A stretch of 64,000 nt of DNA from assembly GCF_003732225.1 (NCBI RefSeq), contig NZ_MOBJ01000006.1, positions 248,001 to 312,000 on the forward strand, written 5' to 3'. Shown one piece after another: positions 16,681 through 25,979 of the stretch (position 1 is its first letter; each line of letters begins with the position of its first letter). The stretch comes from Pseudomonas brassicacearum (GTDB lineage: Bacteria; Pseudomonadota; Gammaproteobacteria; Pseudomonadales; Pseudomonadaceae). Under the pieces are notes generated by a model. That model searched no databases, was not told where the DNA came from, and worked only from the letters and a program-made list of their open reading frames with translations. A program made the position numbers and the translations under genes.

Positions 16681-18849
16681 TTATACGCGGATTTGATTCA
16701 GGGCGATGCCGGCTGCCTCTGGCGTTGTGAAGAGTGCGAACACGTGATCGATCATTGCGCTGAGGCGTGCCATCTGTTCGGCGCTGTAACGATCCGAACG
16801 ATAGGTGATCACCAGGCGCAGTGAGCGTTTGCCGTCGATCAGGTTTTCCATGATCTCGAACTGAATACCGAACATCGATTGGCTCTTGTCCGGGTCAATC
16901 TGTCGGTAGCGGATCGTTCCTGCGTCTGGCGTGCTCAGGGTGCCGTTCAATGCGTTGTTGGCATGAATCTGGATATAGACGTCGAACAGCAGGCCGTCCG
17001 CAGCCGTCATGCCCAAGGCCTGTTGAATCGACTCCATCGGCACATCGGCATAAGCCATGGAGTCATTGATCAAGTGGGTGACGTTTTCGATCAGCGTGCC
17101 CACTGCCTGCTGAGGATCGAACTGCACCCGGTGCGCCACCATGGTGGTGAAGTAACCAACCGTCTCGTAAAACCCGGGGTCGGTTCGCCCGGAAGCCGAT
17201 GTGCCGATCACCAGATCCTGCAAGTCACCGAGTTTATGCAGGGACAGCGCAATGGCCGTGTAGACCACGCCGAACAGTGACGAGTTGTTCTGTCTGGCGA
17301 AGGTATACAGGTTATCGGTGAGGTCCTGGTCGGGTTTGATTTCGAACCATTGAGCTTTCGTCGAAACGGCTTTGGCACGCGCGCTCGCCTGATGATCAGA
17401 GGAGGGCAGTGTCAAGCCGCGGGTTGCATCACGCAACAGGCTCGTCCAATAGTCGAGATGCTTCTGATTGACGCCGGTACTTTGCTCTTGCACGGCGAAT
17501 TCGTGGAAAGAGCGTGCAGGCGCTTCCCAGGTCGGCGCTTTGTCGGCGGCACGGGCGAGGTAGGCCTGGGCCAGTTCTTCCATCATGACGTTGAGCGACC
17601 ATTCATCAATGGCCATGTGATGGATCAGCAAAGACAGGGTTTGGCGCTTGCGCTGCGAGTCGTACATGAAGCGAACCCTGAGGGGCAGTTCGCGGGCCAG
17701 GTCGAACTGATAGGAGGCTTCGCTTTCCAGCGTTGCCCCTTGGCTTTCACTGCTAGGCCAGAACCATTTGTAGTGGGACAGTTGAGCGATCGGCACGATT
17801 TGCTGGTACGCCTCATCCTCCTGGAAGTGGAAGGTCGTGCGCAGGCTGGCATGGCGTTTCAGCAGGTCGCTGAAGGCTTGCTCGAACAGCGCTTCATCCA
17901 CGTTATCGAGGAAGTCCAAGGCAAAGGGCAGGTTGAAAATCGTCCCGAACTCATAGGCGACATAGGCCCGCCCGAGGGAGGCCTGGGCCAGCGCGAAAGG
18001 TGCCCGCTGCACGTCTTGCGGCAGGCCTGCGGCAGACGCTGCCGGGTTGTTTTGCGCGATGACGTGGGCTCGCGATGCCAGGGCCTCGGCCGTAGGGGCG
18101 CTGAAAAAGTCATTGAACTGGACTTCAATGCCGTGATTGCTCAACAGCTTGCCAATGATGCGGGTGGCCAGCAGGGAGTGGCCGCCGAAATCAAAGAAGT
18201 CATCCGTAAGTTGCATGTCGGGCTCGGCCAGGGCACCACGGAATTCGCCAAGGATAATCGTCGCCACTTCACTGCTGTTGGCCACTGGCCAGGCGTTGTC
18301 TGCACTGGCTGCTGGCGCCGCAACCTTGCCATCTGCCTGACGGTGCAACCAGGGGGTGTCGCTGGTCGAGTGACCGACATAGGCGTTCAGGACCCCGCGA
18401 TACAGGTCGATCTCCTGGCAGGTCTGGTCGAGGATCTGATGGATCACGAACGCCAGGATAACGTTCTGCCTGGTTTGAATCATCAGCGCCTTGAATGGCG
18501 GCTGGCTTTGCGCATCCCACGATGCCGCTTGCCGCGAGAGCAATTGCTCGGTGGCTTCGGCGTCGGAGTGTGAACGAATGAGTTCGACGCAGGATTTCCA
18601 GTCACTGGCGTGGACTTTGTCCACCTCGCCGTCGTCGTTGAATTGATAACGTGCATTCAGATCGGGCAGTGTTTCGATGACGGCCTTGATCGCCAACTCA
18701 AGCCTCGAAAGATCGACATCAGCGTCGAGCCGCCAGGCGCAGAGGTGTTTGAGGATGCGTTCGGGGTATTGCTGCTGCAAGAGCCAGATATGTTCCTCGT
18801 GACCGTTGACAGATAGCTTCGGTAACGAATCTGGACTGAGTTCCATCAT
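16681..18849 (-). CDS. pmsG: Nonribosomal peptide synthetase, half C - PCP - C
   Basis: The product has 722 residues. The first ~165 look like only the N-lobe of a condensation domain with a broken catalytic motif (IHQILDQ for HHxxxDG). A peptidyl carrier follows (~190-265) with the modified serine S225 in FGGHSLL. A full condensation domain covers ~280-722 with H410-H411-M-A-I-D415-E, so the catalytic second His is kept but the usual Gly is Glu. It should hold threonine loaded by PmsD, then release the salicyl-oxazoline by attack of N-hydroxyhistamine; no thioesterase gene is present. ATG 18849 (ATGATG) is chosen; a TTG at 18870 is possible. Confidence 0.88.
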   Translation of the reverse strand: MMELSPDSLPKLSVNGHEEHIWLLQQQYPERILKHLCAWRLDADVDLSRLELAIKAVIETLPDLNARYQFNDDGEVDKVHASDWKSCVELIRSHSDAEATEQLLSRQAASWDAQSQPPFKALMIQTRQNVILAFVIHQILDQTCQEIDLYRGVLNAYVGHSTSDTPWLHRQADGKVAAPAASADNAWPVANSSEVATIILGEFRGALAEPDMQLTDDFFDFGGHSLLATRIIGKLLSNHGIEVQFNDFFSAPTAEALASRAHVIAQNNPAASAAGLPQDVQRAPFALAQASLGRAYVAYEFGTIFNLPFALDFLDNVDEALFEQAFSDLLKRHASLRTTFHFQEDEAYQQIVPIAQLSHYKWFWPSSESQGATLESEASYQFDLARELPLRVRFMYDSQRKRQTLSLLIHHMAIDEWSLNVMMEELAQAYLARAADKAPTWEAPARSFHEFAVQEQSTGVNQKHLDYWTSLLRDATRGLTLPSSDHQASARAKAVSTKAQWFEIKPDQDLTDNLYTFARQNNSSLFGVVYTAIALSLHKLGDLQDLVIGTSASGRTDPGFYETVGYFTTMVAHRVQFDPQQAVGTLIENVTHLINDSMAYADVPMESIQQALGMTAADGLLFDVYIQIHANNALNGTLSTPDAGTIRYRQIDPDKSQSMFGIQFEIMENLIDGKRSLRLVITYRSDRYSAEQMARLSAMIDHVFALFTTPEAAGIALNQIRV

Positions 18850-19004
18850 GGAAATTTCCCGCCTTATCAAACTGAACAGTAAGAAGTAGAGGTGGCACCG
18901 AGTGCCGACAGACCGATCCTCGGTCTGGTGTAACGCCCGGAATCTCGGGCGTCAAAGGAGTTGCAACGAGGTCGCATTGCAGGGGCTCTATGAACACCGT
19001 ATGA

Positions 19005-19033
19005 TGACAAATAATAATCATACCTATTCGCAT
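19005..19033. promoter_or_regulatory. Fur-box-like site between pmsG and the sigma factor gene
   Basis: The stretch AAATAATAATCATACCTATT and the following ATTCGCATT give overlapping NATWAT-like hexamers around an ATAATCAT core. It lies 45-75 bp before the sigma factor start and in the leader of the divergent pmsG, the usual place for an iron-repressed sigma gene. Confidence 0.5.
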
Positions 19034-19078
19034 TAGTCAAAATCTGATCGCGAAAGCCATCGTCTCAGGAGAGGTGTT

Positions 19079-19597
19079 GTGGACAACGGAGCGTTCGCGT
19101 CCAGGGAGCAATTTGAAAAGCTGTATGTCGACCATCACCGCTGGTTGTGCAGTTTGTTGCGTCGCAAGCTGGGCAATTCGGTGGATGCCGCGGATCTCGC
19201 CCATGATGTCTATCTCAACCTCATCAGGAAGGGCCAGGTTCCCTCGACCGAGAACTCACGCAGTCATCTGACTCAAATCGCCAAAGGAATGGTGATAGAT
19301 CTGTATCGCCGCCGGCATCTTGAGGCCAGCCATCTGGAAGGGCTGATGCAGCAAGCCGAGCCTCTGGTGCCATCGGAAGAGGTTCGCGCGCTGGCATCGG
19401 AGGCCCTGTCTCAGATCGATGTTGCCTTGCATAACAAGCCACTCAAGGCCCGCGAAGCGTTGCTGCTGTGCAAGTTGCATGGCATGGGTCACCGGGATAT
19501 CGCGGCCGAGTTGAAGGTGTCGGTGTCCTCCGTCGAGAAATACATCGCTGCGGGCCTTCGGGCCTGTCACCCATTCGCATCAGGGGCGGGCCTGTGA
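19079..19597 (+). CDS. FecI-type ECF sigma factor, no anti-sigma partner
   Basis: The product has 172 residues. Region 2 (FEKLYVDHHRWLCSLLRRKLGN, then DAADLAHDVYLNLI) and region 4 (LLLCKLHGMGHRDIAAELKVSVSSVEKYI) are typical of FecI/iron-starvation sigma factors. It starts at GTG 19079 with AGGAGAGG a few bases upstream. It probably directs expression of the transport genes that follow. No FecR-like anti-sigma gene is next to it, and the TonB receptor of the cluster lacks an N-terminal signalling domain, so control may act only through Fur on its own transcription, as for PvdS before its anti-sigma is considered. The gene lies 161 bp before the exporter operon. Confidence 0.88.
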   Translation: MDNGAFASREQFEKLYVDHHRWLCSLLRRKLGNSVDAADLAHDVYLNLIRKGQVPSTENSRSHLTQIAKGMVIDLYRRRHLEASHLEGLMQQAEPLVPSEEVRALASEALSQIDVALHNKPLKAREALLLCKLHGMGHRDIAAELKVSVSSVEKYIAAGLRACHPFASGAGL

Positions 19598-19758
19598 TCG
19601 GTCGTTCGGTTCACCGCGGCGAACGGATTAATCGGTATTTCGATTGAGGATTTTGCGTCGCCGTTCGGAATACAAGGTACGCAACGCGCAAAACGCTCGA
19701 ACACAAAGGAAGTCAGGCATGCCTTCAGGCTGCCGGCAGTGGTTATTCAGGAGAGCTC

Positions 19759-21549
19759 ATGAGTGTTAAAGACAAACCCGCCGCCGGCTCGGTATCTCGG
19801 ATACTGAGACCCGTACGCGGCCGGCTGATTGTCGCCGCGGTACTGGCCGCCATCGGGACCATGCTGACGATGGTGCCACTGGCCGGCATCGCCCATATCG
19901 CACAGTTCTCGATGGGGCAGGCCGAGGTCGCTACCGGCTGGGTCCAGATGCAGAATCAGGTCTGGCGGGTTGTCAGCGTCAGCCTGGTGTGCCTGTTCCT
20001 CGGCATGACGTTGATTTCGGTGGGCGAGATGGTCGCGCACCTGGCCGACAATCACATCACCGGCCATTTGCGTTTGGCGATTACTCGTCGACTGGCCAAG
20101 GTACCGCTGGGTTGGTTTACCAGTCGGGCTTCGGGTGAAGTCAAACAGGCAATGCAGGATGACATCGGTACGCTGCACGGCCTGACTGCGCATTTCTTTA
20201 CCACGCTGGGCCGTACCGTTGGTGCGATCCTCATCGCCATCCTGTACCTGTTTGCCATGGACTGGCGCATGGCGATTGTCTCCCTGCTGCCATTCCCGCT
20301 GTTTTTCCTGTTTTTCTCCAGGGCGACCAAGGCCAGTGGGGCGAACATGCAATCGTTCGGCGCCGGTATGGCACGTATCAACAACGCAGTGGTTGAGTTC
20401 GTCAACGGCATTCCCGTGGTCAAGGCCTTTGGTGTCGAGGGCAAGGCCCATGGCAGTTACCGGGAAGCGGTGGATGCCTTCGCCGAGGCGTTCACCGACT
20501 TCACACGGCCGCTGGTCAGCGCGATGGCCAACGCCCATGCAATGATTACCCCGGTTGCGGTACTCGGGGTGGTGCTGGCCTTTGGCACTTTGCTGGTGAG
20601 CCTGGGCTGGATCACCCCGGTAGAAGTCTTGCCTTTCGCCTTGGTGGCGCCGGGTATCTGTGCGCCACTGCTGCTGTTGAGCTACATCACCCACGACCTG
20701 AACAATGCTACCGCCGCTGCCCAGCGTGTGCATACGCTGCTGGAAACGCCGGTACTGGAAACCCTGGCGGGCGAATCCCGGCAGTTGCCCGAAAATGCCG
20801 AGATTCGCGTCGAGCAACTCGGCTATAGCTACGACGGCCAGAACCCGGTGCTCAAGGACATTGGCTTCACCCTCAAGCCCGGCACGGTGACGGCGATTGT
20901 CGGTGCTTCCGGCTCCGGTAAGTCGACATTGGCACGCCTGCTGCTGCGCTTCTTCGATCCGACTGAAGGGCGCATTACCCTGGGCGGCGTCGACATCAGG
21001 CAGATCGAGAGCGCGCAGTTGTACCGGCGCATCGGTTTTGTGTTGCAGGAAGTGCGTCTTATCCATGCCAGCCTTCGCGACAACATTGCCTTGGGCAGGC
21101 CATCGGCCAGCCAGCAGGAAATCGAAGACGCAGCGCGCACCGCGAATATTCACGAGCGCATCCTCGCCTTGCCGCGGGGTTATGACTCGGTGATCGGTGA
21201 GGATGTGCAGCTCTCCGGCGGCGAGTTACAGCGCGTGAGTATCGCCCGCGCCGTGTTGCTGGACCCGCCGGTGCTGGTGCTTGATGAAGCCACGGCGGCA
21301 GCCGATGCCGAGAACGAGGTGAAGCTCCAGCAAGCGCTATCGCGATTCGCCCAGGGCCGCACCTTGATGGTGATCGCTCACCGGCTCGATACGGTGATGC
21401 ACGCCGACCAGATCATTCTGATCGACAACGGTACGATTTGTGAGCAGGGACGTCATCACGAGCTGCTCGCCCGCAAAGGCCGCTACGCCCGACTGTGGGC
21501 ACTGGGCGGCTACGAACAGGCCAAGGAACAGGCGGTGTCGGCATGCTGA
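19759..21549 (+). CDS. ABC transporter half-subunit, siderophore export/trafficking (YbtP/BarA-like)
   Basis: The product has 596 residues: six transmembrane helices (to ~310) and an ATPase domain with Walker A GASGSGKST, signature LSGGE, Walker B VLVLDEATA and the H-loop AHR. It forms a heterodimer with the next gene, which overlaps it by 7 bp. Pairs of this kind occur in yersiniabactin (ybtP/Q) and acinetobactin (barA/B) clusters; Ybt proteins act in uptake, Bar proteins are thought to export. Here a complete FecCD-type importer is also present, which favours export of apo-siderophore. The start has AGGAGAG upstream. Confidence 0.85.
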   Translation: MSVKDKPAAGSVSRILRPVRGRLIVAAVLAAIGTMLTMVPLAGIAHIAQFSMGQAEVATGWVQMQNQVWRVVSVSLVCLFLGMTLISVGEMVAHLADNHITGHLRLAITRRLAKVPLGWFTSRASGEVKQAMQDDIGTLHGLTAHFFTTLGRTVGAILIAILYLFAMDWRMAIVSLLPFPLFFLFFSRATKASGANMQSFGAGMARINNAVVEFVNGIPVVKAFGVEGKAHGSYREAVDAFAEAFTDFTRPLVSAMANAHAMITPVAVLGVVLAFGTLLVSLGWITPVEVLPFALVAPGICAPLLLLSYITHDLNNATAAAQRVHTLLETPVLETLAGESRQLPENAEIRVEQLGYSYDGQNPVLKDIGFTLKPGTVTAIVGASGSGKSTLARLLLRFFDPTEGRITLGGVDIRQIESAQLYRRIGFVLQEVRLIHASLRDNIALGRPSASQQEIEDAARTANIHERILALPRGYDSVIGEDVQLSGGELQRVSIARAVLLDPPVLVLDEATAAADAENEVKLQQALSRFAQGRTLMVIAHRLDTVMHADQIILIDNGTICEQGRHHELLARKGRYARLWALGGYEQAKEQAVSAC

Positions 21550-23312
21550 GAACCTTTATTCAACTGTTGGGTGAAGATGCCCCGGTGCTGCGGCGCTATC
21601 TCTATATGACGCTGGTCTACGGCCTGCTCTGCGGGCTGACGATTGTCACCTTGGTGCCGATACTCACCAGCCTGCTGGGCAGTGAAACGCGCGCAGCGGG
21701 GCAATGGTTGATCGCGCTGGTGATCGGCGTGGTGATTTGCTGGGCGCTACGACGCACAGTGGAGAAAGCCGGTATCCGTGTAGGCATCGCCGTCCTCCAG
21801 CGGGGCCGCCATCGGCTCGGCGACCATGTGGCGCGTTTGCCGGTGGGTTGGTTCACCGCACAAAACACCGCGCGGCTAAGCCATGTCGCGTCCCAGGGCA
21901 TGATGGAAATGGCTCAGCTTCCCGCCCACGTTTTCACGCCGCTGATGACAGGCGTGGTCACGCCGGTAGTGATCCTGATTGCACTGTTCGCCTTGCACTG
22001 GCAGATGGGCCTGATCACGCTGGTGACGCTGCCGATCCTGTTGGGTGTCTTTGTGTTGACCGCTCGCTTGGGGCAGCGTGCAGACCAGGACTTCCAGCAC
22101 AACGCTGCCCACACCAGCCAGCGCATGGTCGAGTTCGCCCAGGCGCAAGCGGTGCTGCGGGCGTTCAATGGCGAGGACGGTGGTACTCAGTTTCTTGAAC
22201 AGGCCATCGGGCGCCAGCAGCACTCCGCGAGACGGTTGATTCACGTCTCGGCGATGTCGGTGGTGTTCAATGCCTGGGCGGTACAGGCGAGCTTCGCAGC
22301 CTTGCTGGTGGCCGCCACGCTATGGCTCGGTGAGTTGTTGGGCGCAAGCCTGGAGGCGGGGTCGGTCATTGCAGTCATTGTTGCACTGCTGCTGGTCAGC
22401 CGCTTTATCGATCCGTTGCTGGAAGTGGCTGGCTATAGCGAGGTGCTGCGTGGCGCGCGTGGCCAGTTGGGAGCCGTGCGTGAGATCTTTGCGGTCAAGC
22501 CGCTGCCTGAGCCGCAGACGCCACAGGCACCCGTCGATGGGTCCGTCGAACTGCGCAACGTGAGCTTTTGTTATGCCGAGGACCAGGCTGATGTATTACG
22601 GGATGTCAGCCTGCGTATCGAGCCGGGCAGCATGACCGCTCTGGTCGGCGCTTCCGGCTCGGGCAAGACCACGCTGGTGAGGCTGATCGCGCGTTTCTTC
22701 GACGTGACTCAAGGCAGTGTGATCGTGGGCGGCGTGGATGTTCGCCAGATGTCCGGCGAGCAACTGGCCGGCCAGATCAGTCAGATCTTCCAGGATGCTT
22801 ACCTGTTCCAGGGCAGCATCGCCGATAACATCCGCATCGGCAAACCCGATGCCAGCGATGCCCAGGTGATGGAAGCGGCAAGACAAGCCGGCGTCGTGGA
22901 GATCGTCGAACGACTGCCTCAAGGCCTGGATACACCAGTAGGCGAGGGCGGCGCCCGACTGTCCGGCGGCGAGCGTCAGCGGATTTCCATCGCCCGTGCG
23001 CTGATCAAGGATGCACCGATTCTGTTGGTCGATGAGGCCACTGCTGCGCTCGATGCCGAGAACCAGGCCGCTATTGCTGAGGCACTGGCACGCTTGCGTG
23101 GTACTCGTACGCTGATCGTCATCGCGCACCAGCTCTCGACGGTGGCCATGGCCGACCAGATTCTGGTGCTCGATAATGGCCAGATCAGCGAGCAAGGTTC
23201 CCACGCGCAATTGAGTGCCAAGCCAGGGCTCTACGCGCACTTTCTCGCCCAGCGCCGGGCGGCAAAGGGCTGGCGCATTGCCGGGGCGTTTGGCAGTGAG
23301 GGTGATTCTTGA
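21543..23312 (+). CDS. ABC transporter half-subunit, partner of the preceding gene
   Basis: The product has 589 residues with the same layout as its partner: six-helix membrane domain, then Walker A GASGSGKTT, signature LSGGE, Walker B ILLVDEATAALD and H-loop IAHQ. The ATG lies inside the upstream gene (7-bp overlap), so the two are translated together and probably assemble 1:1. It shares the siderophore trafficking role given for its partner. Its stop overlaps the TTG of the permease gene. Both nucleotide sites look complete, except that the switch region ends in HQ instead of HR. Confidence 0.85.
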   Translation: MLRTFIQLLGEDAPVLRRYLYMTLVYGLLCGLTIVTLVPILTSLLGSETRAAGQWLIALVIGVVICWALRRTVEKAGIRVGIAVLQRGRHRLGDHVARLPVGWFTAQNTARLSHVASQGMMEMAQLPAHVFTPLMTGVVTPVVILIALFALHWQMGLITLVTLPILLGVFVLTARLGQRADQDFQHNAAHTSQRMVEFAQAQAVLRAFNGEDGGTQFLEQAIGRQQHSARRLIHVSAMSVVFNAWAVQASFAALLVAATLWLGELLGASLEAGSVIAVIVALLLVSRFIDPLLEVAGYSEVLRGARGQLGAVREIFAVKPLPEPQTPQAPVDGSVELRNVSFCYAEDQADVLRDVSLRIEPGSMTALVGASGSGKTTLVRLIARFFDVTQGSVIVGGVDVRQMSGEQLAGQISQIFQDAYLFQGSIADNIRIGKPDASDAQVMEAARQAGVVEIVERLPQGLDTPVGEGGARLSGGERQRISIARALIKDAPILLVDEATAALDAENQAAIAEALARLRGTRTLIVIAHQLSTVAMADQILVLDNGQISEQGSHAQLSAKPGLYAHFLAQRRAAKGWRIAGAFGSEGDS

Positions 23313-24253
23313 GTCGTGCAGCCTTACTGATCCTGTTTGTCGTGCTCTGTTGCCTTTCGCTGATGGTGGGAGTCAAACAGGTCTCCTGGACAGCACTTTT
23401 CACATTTTCCGATGATGCCTGGCTGACACTGACCGCCAGCCGCCTTCCGCGTCTCGCGGCCCTGATACTCACCGGGGTAGGGCTGGCCGTCTGCGGCGTG
23501 ATCCTGCAGCAGATTGTGCGTAACCGGTTCGTCGAGCCCGCCACGTCCGGTGGACTGGATGCTGCAAAGCTGGGCATTCTGATTTCACTGACGGTAGCCC
23601 CCGCCGTTGGTGCTGCCGGCAGGATGCTGTTTGCCCTGGCGTTCTGTTTTGCCGCGAGCCTGATCTATGTCGCGATCATCCGCCGTATCAAGTTCAAGAA
23701 CACGGTGATGGTTCCGGTCATAGGTCTGATGTATGGCAGCGTATTGAGCGCCGTCGCCGAGTTCTACGCCTACCGTCACAACATCTTGCAGAGCATGCAG
23801 GGTTGGATGCTCGGTGACTTCTCCAAAATCGTGCAGGGCAATTACGAAATCATCTATCTGATCCTGCCGATCGTCGTGCTCACCTACCTTTATGCGCACC
23901 GGTTTACCGTACTGGGGATGGGTGAGGGCATGGCCAGCAGTCTGGGCTTGAACTACGCAGCCAATGCGGCGCTAGGTCTGATGCTCGTCGCGGTCACCGT
24001 TTCCGCCACGGTCATCACCGTGGGGGCGATCCCCTTTGTCGGGCTGGTGATTCCCAACCTGGTGGCGCTGCACTACGGAGAAAACCTGGAGCGAACATTG
24101 CCCATCGTCGCCTTGTGTGGCGCGTCGTTGTTATTGGCCTGCGATATCCTCGGCCGCCTGCTGATCTACCCCTTCGAAGTGCCTATCGGTCTCACCGCCG
24201 GCAGTGTGGGCGGCCTGTTATTTCTCGTGCTGCTGATCAGGAAGTACACATGA
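23309..24253 (+). CDS. FecCD-family siderophore permease 1
   Basis: The product has 314 residues, very hydrophobic, with about nine membrane helices of the BtuC/FecCD type. Family marks include GVGLAVCGVILQQIVRNRF near residue 55 and the NLVALHYG segment after the GAIPFVGLVIP loop that docks the ATPase. It starts at TTG 23309, which overlaps the previous stop (TTGA), with GAGGGTG upstream. It pairs with the next gene, as in fatD/fatC, viuD/G and bauD/C systems, to carry ferric siderophore from the periplasm into the cytosol. Confidence 0.88.
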   Translation: MSRAALLILFVVLCCLSLMVGVKQVSWTALFTFSDDAWLTLTASRLPRLAALILTGVGLAVCGVILQQIVRNRFVEPATSGGLDAAKLGILISLTVAPAVGAAGRMLFALAFCFAASLIYVAIIRRIKFKNTVMVPVIGLMYGSVLSAVAEFYAYRHNILQSMQGWMLGDFSKIVQGNYEIIYLILPIVVLTYLYAHRFTVLGMGEGMASSLGLNYAANAALGLMLVAVTVSATVITVGAIPFVGLVIPNLVALHYGENLERTLPIVALCGASLLLACDILGRLLIYPFEVPIGLTAGSVGGLLFLVLLIRKYT

Positions 24254-25200
24254 GGCGCGTGGCTACCCGTTATGGTCTCTGGCTGCTGGTTCTGGCGCTG
24301 GCGATCGCGTTCCTGTTGTTAGGGGCCGGCTTCGACTTCGACTACGTCATTCCCAAGCGACTCACCCGTTTGGCGGCGATGTGCATTGCCGGGGTGTGCA
24401 TTGCCTATTCGTCGGTGATTTTCCAGACCATCGCCGGCAACCGGATACTGACGCCGGCGATCATGGGGTATGAGGCGATCTACCTGCTGTTCCAGGCACT
24501 ACTGATTCTGGTGCTGGGCACCCAGAGCCTGGTGTTGCTGGGGCGTGACGGTAACGTCCTGTTGTCGGTCCTGCTGATGCTCGGCTATTCATGGCTTATT
24601 CACCGTTGGCTGTTCCGAGACGGGAGCAACAACGTATACCTGCTGCTCCTGTTGGGACTGGTACTGAGCATGGTGATGGGGACGTTTACCCAATTTATCC
24701 AGCTGAAGATCAGCCCCGGAGAATTCTCGATTTTCCAAGGGTTCAACTACGCCTCCTTCAACAAGGCGCAACCTGGGCAAGTGATCTATTCGGGCGTGCT
24801 GGTCGCGGCGGTGTGCGGCATCGCCCAACGAACCCTGCCGGTGCTCGATGTGCTTTCCCTGGGACGTGACCAAGCCATTTCCCTGGGGGTCGATTACCTG
24901 CGCAGCGTGCGACTTCAACTGGCACTTATTGCAATTCTGGTGGCGATCTCGACGAGCCTCGTCGGGCCGACGGCATTCATGGGAGTGTTCGTTGCGAACA
25001 TCTCATATGCGCTTGCCCGAACCGCTCGGCACCGGGTCACGTTGCCCATGAGTTGCGCCATCGCCATTGGCATTTTCATTGTCGCCCAATACCTGGTCGA
25101 GCAGATATTCAACTACAACACCTCCGTCAGCATTCTCGTCAACCTGGTGTGTGGTGTGTATTTCCTCGCGCTGATGATTCGAACCCGAGGCACCCCATGA
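24250..25200 (+). CDS. FecCD-family siderophore permease 2
   Basis: The product has 316 residues, with a cleavable or anchor-like first helix and about nine helices in all. IAGVCIAYSSVIFQTIAGNRILTP and GPTAFMGVFVANISYALART match the conserved FecCD regions. ATGA overlap with the upstream permease and with the downstream ATPase shows strict translational coupling. It is the second half of the heterodimeric inner-membrane channel for ferric pseudomonine. Confidence 0.88.
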   Translation: MRRVATRYGLWLLVLALAIAFLLLGAGFDFDYVIPKRLTRLAAMCIAGVCIAYSSVIFQTIAGNRILTPAIMGYEAIYLLFQALLILVLGTQSLVLLGRDGNVLLSVLLMLGYSWLIHRWLFRDGSNNVYLLLLLGLVLSMVMGTFTQFIQLKISPGEFSIFQGFNYASFNKAQPGQVIYSGVLVAAVCGIAQRTLPVLDVLSLGRDQAISLGVDYLRSVRLQLALIAILVAISTSLVGPTAFMGVFVANISYALARTARHRVTLPMSCAIAIGIFIVAQYLVEQIFNYNTSVSILVNLVCGVYFLALMIRTRGTP

Positions 25201-25979
25201 TCTCCCTCAATCACGTTTACAAGGCCTATGGCACCAAGCATGTCCTTAGTGACGTCAGCGTCCGGTTTCCACCGGGGCAGGTCACGTCGCTGATCGGTCC
25301 AAACGGGGCGGGCAAGACCACGCTGCTGATGTTGATCGCACGCCTGCTGGCGCCGACCCGGGGCGACGTTCTGATTGGCGGGCGCAGCATTCTGGATGTG
25401 CCCGTTCGCGACTATGCCAAGCGCGTGGCCACCTTGCGCCAGTCCCCGGATTTCAGCCTGCGCCTGACCGTCGAGGAATTGGTAGCCTTCGGGCGCTTCC
25501 CTTACAGTCGTGGAGCGCTTACCGCCGAGGATCGCGAGGTTATCGATGAGGCCATCGAGTTCTTGTCCTTGCAGTCCCTGCGCCTCTCCTACATTGACGA
25601 GCTCAGCGGCGGACAACGGCAGATGGCGTTCCTGGCGATGACCATTGCCCAGCAAACGGATTACCTGTTGCTGGACGAGCCGCTCAACAACCTCGACATG
25701 AAGCATGGCGTACAAATCATGCGTGCCTTGCGTCGCTTGTGTGATGAGCAAGGCCGCACAGTGATCCTGGTGGTCCATGACATCAACTTCGCGGCCAACT
25801 ATTCCGATCATATCGTTGCCATGAAAGGCGGGGGAATTCACTGCCACGGCCCGGTCGCGGAGGTTGTTACCGAGGCGCACCTGCGCGAACTTTTTGGTCT
25901 GGATTTCGAAATCCTGCAGAGCGAACAAGGGTTCGTCTGCAACTACTTCAACCCGTCACCTTCAAGGGAACTGATATGA
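25197..25979 (+). CDS. Siderophore ABC transporter ATP-binding protein
   Basis: The product has 260 residues and belongs to the FecE/FepC family: Walker A GPNGAGKTT, Q-loop LRQSPDF, signature ELSGGQRQM, Walker B DYLLLDEPLNNLD and H-loop VVHD. It energises the FecCD permease pair. I chose ATG 25197 over the longer open frame because homology starts at MISLNHVYKAYG and the ATGA overlap matches the neighbours. Its own stop overlaps the start of the binding-protein gene. Confidence 0.9.
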   Translation: MISLNHVYKAYGTKHVLSDVSVRFPPGQVTSLIGPNGAGKTTLLMLIARLLAPTRGDVLIGGRSILDVPVRDYAKRVATLRQSPDFSLRLTVEELVAFGRFPYSRGALTAEDREVIDEAIEFLSLQSLRLSYIDELSGGQRQMAFLAMTIAQQTDYLLLDEPLNNLDMKHGVQIMRALRRLCDEQGRTVILVVHDINFAANYSDHIVAMKGGGIHCHGPVAEVVTEAHLRELFGLDFEILQSEQGFVCNYFNPSPSRELI

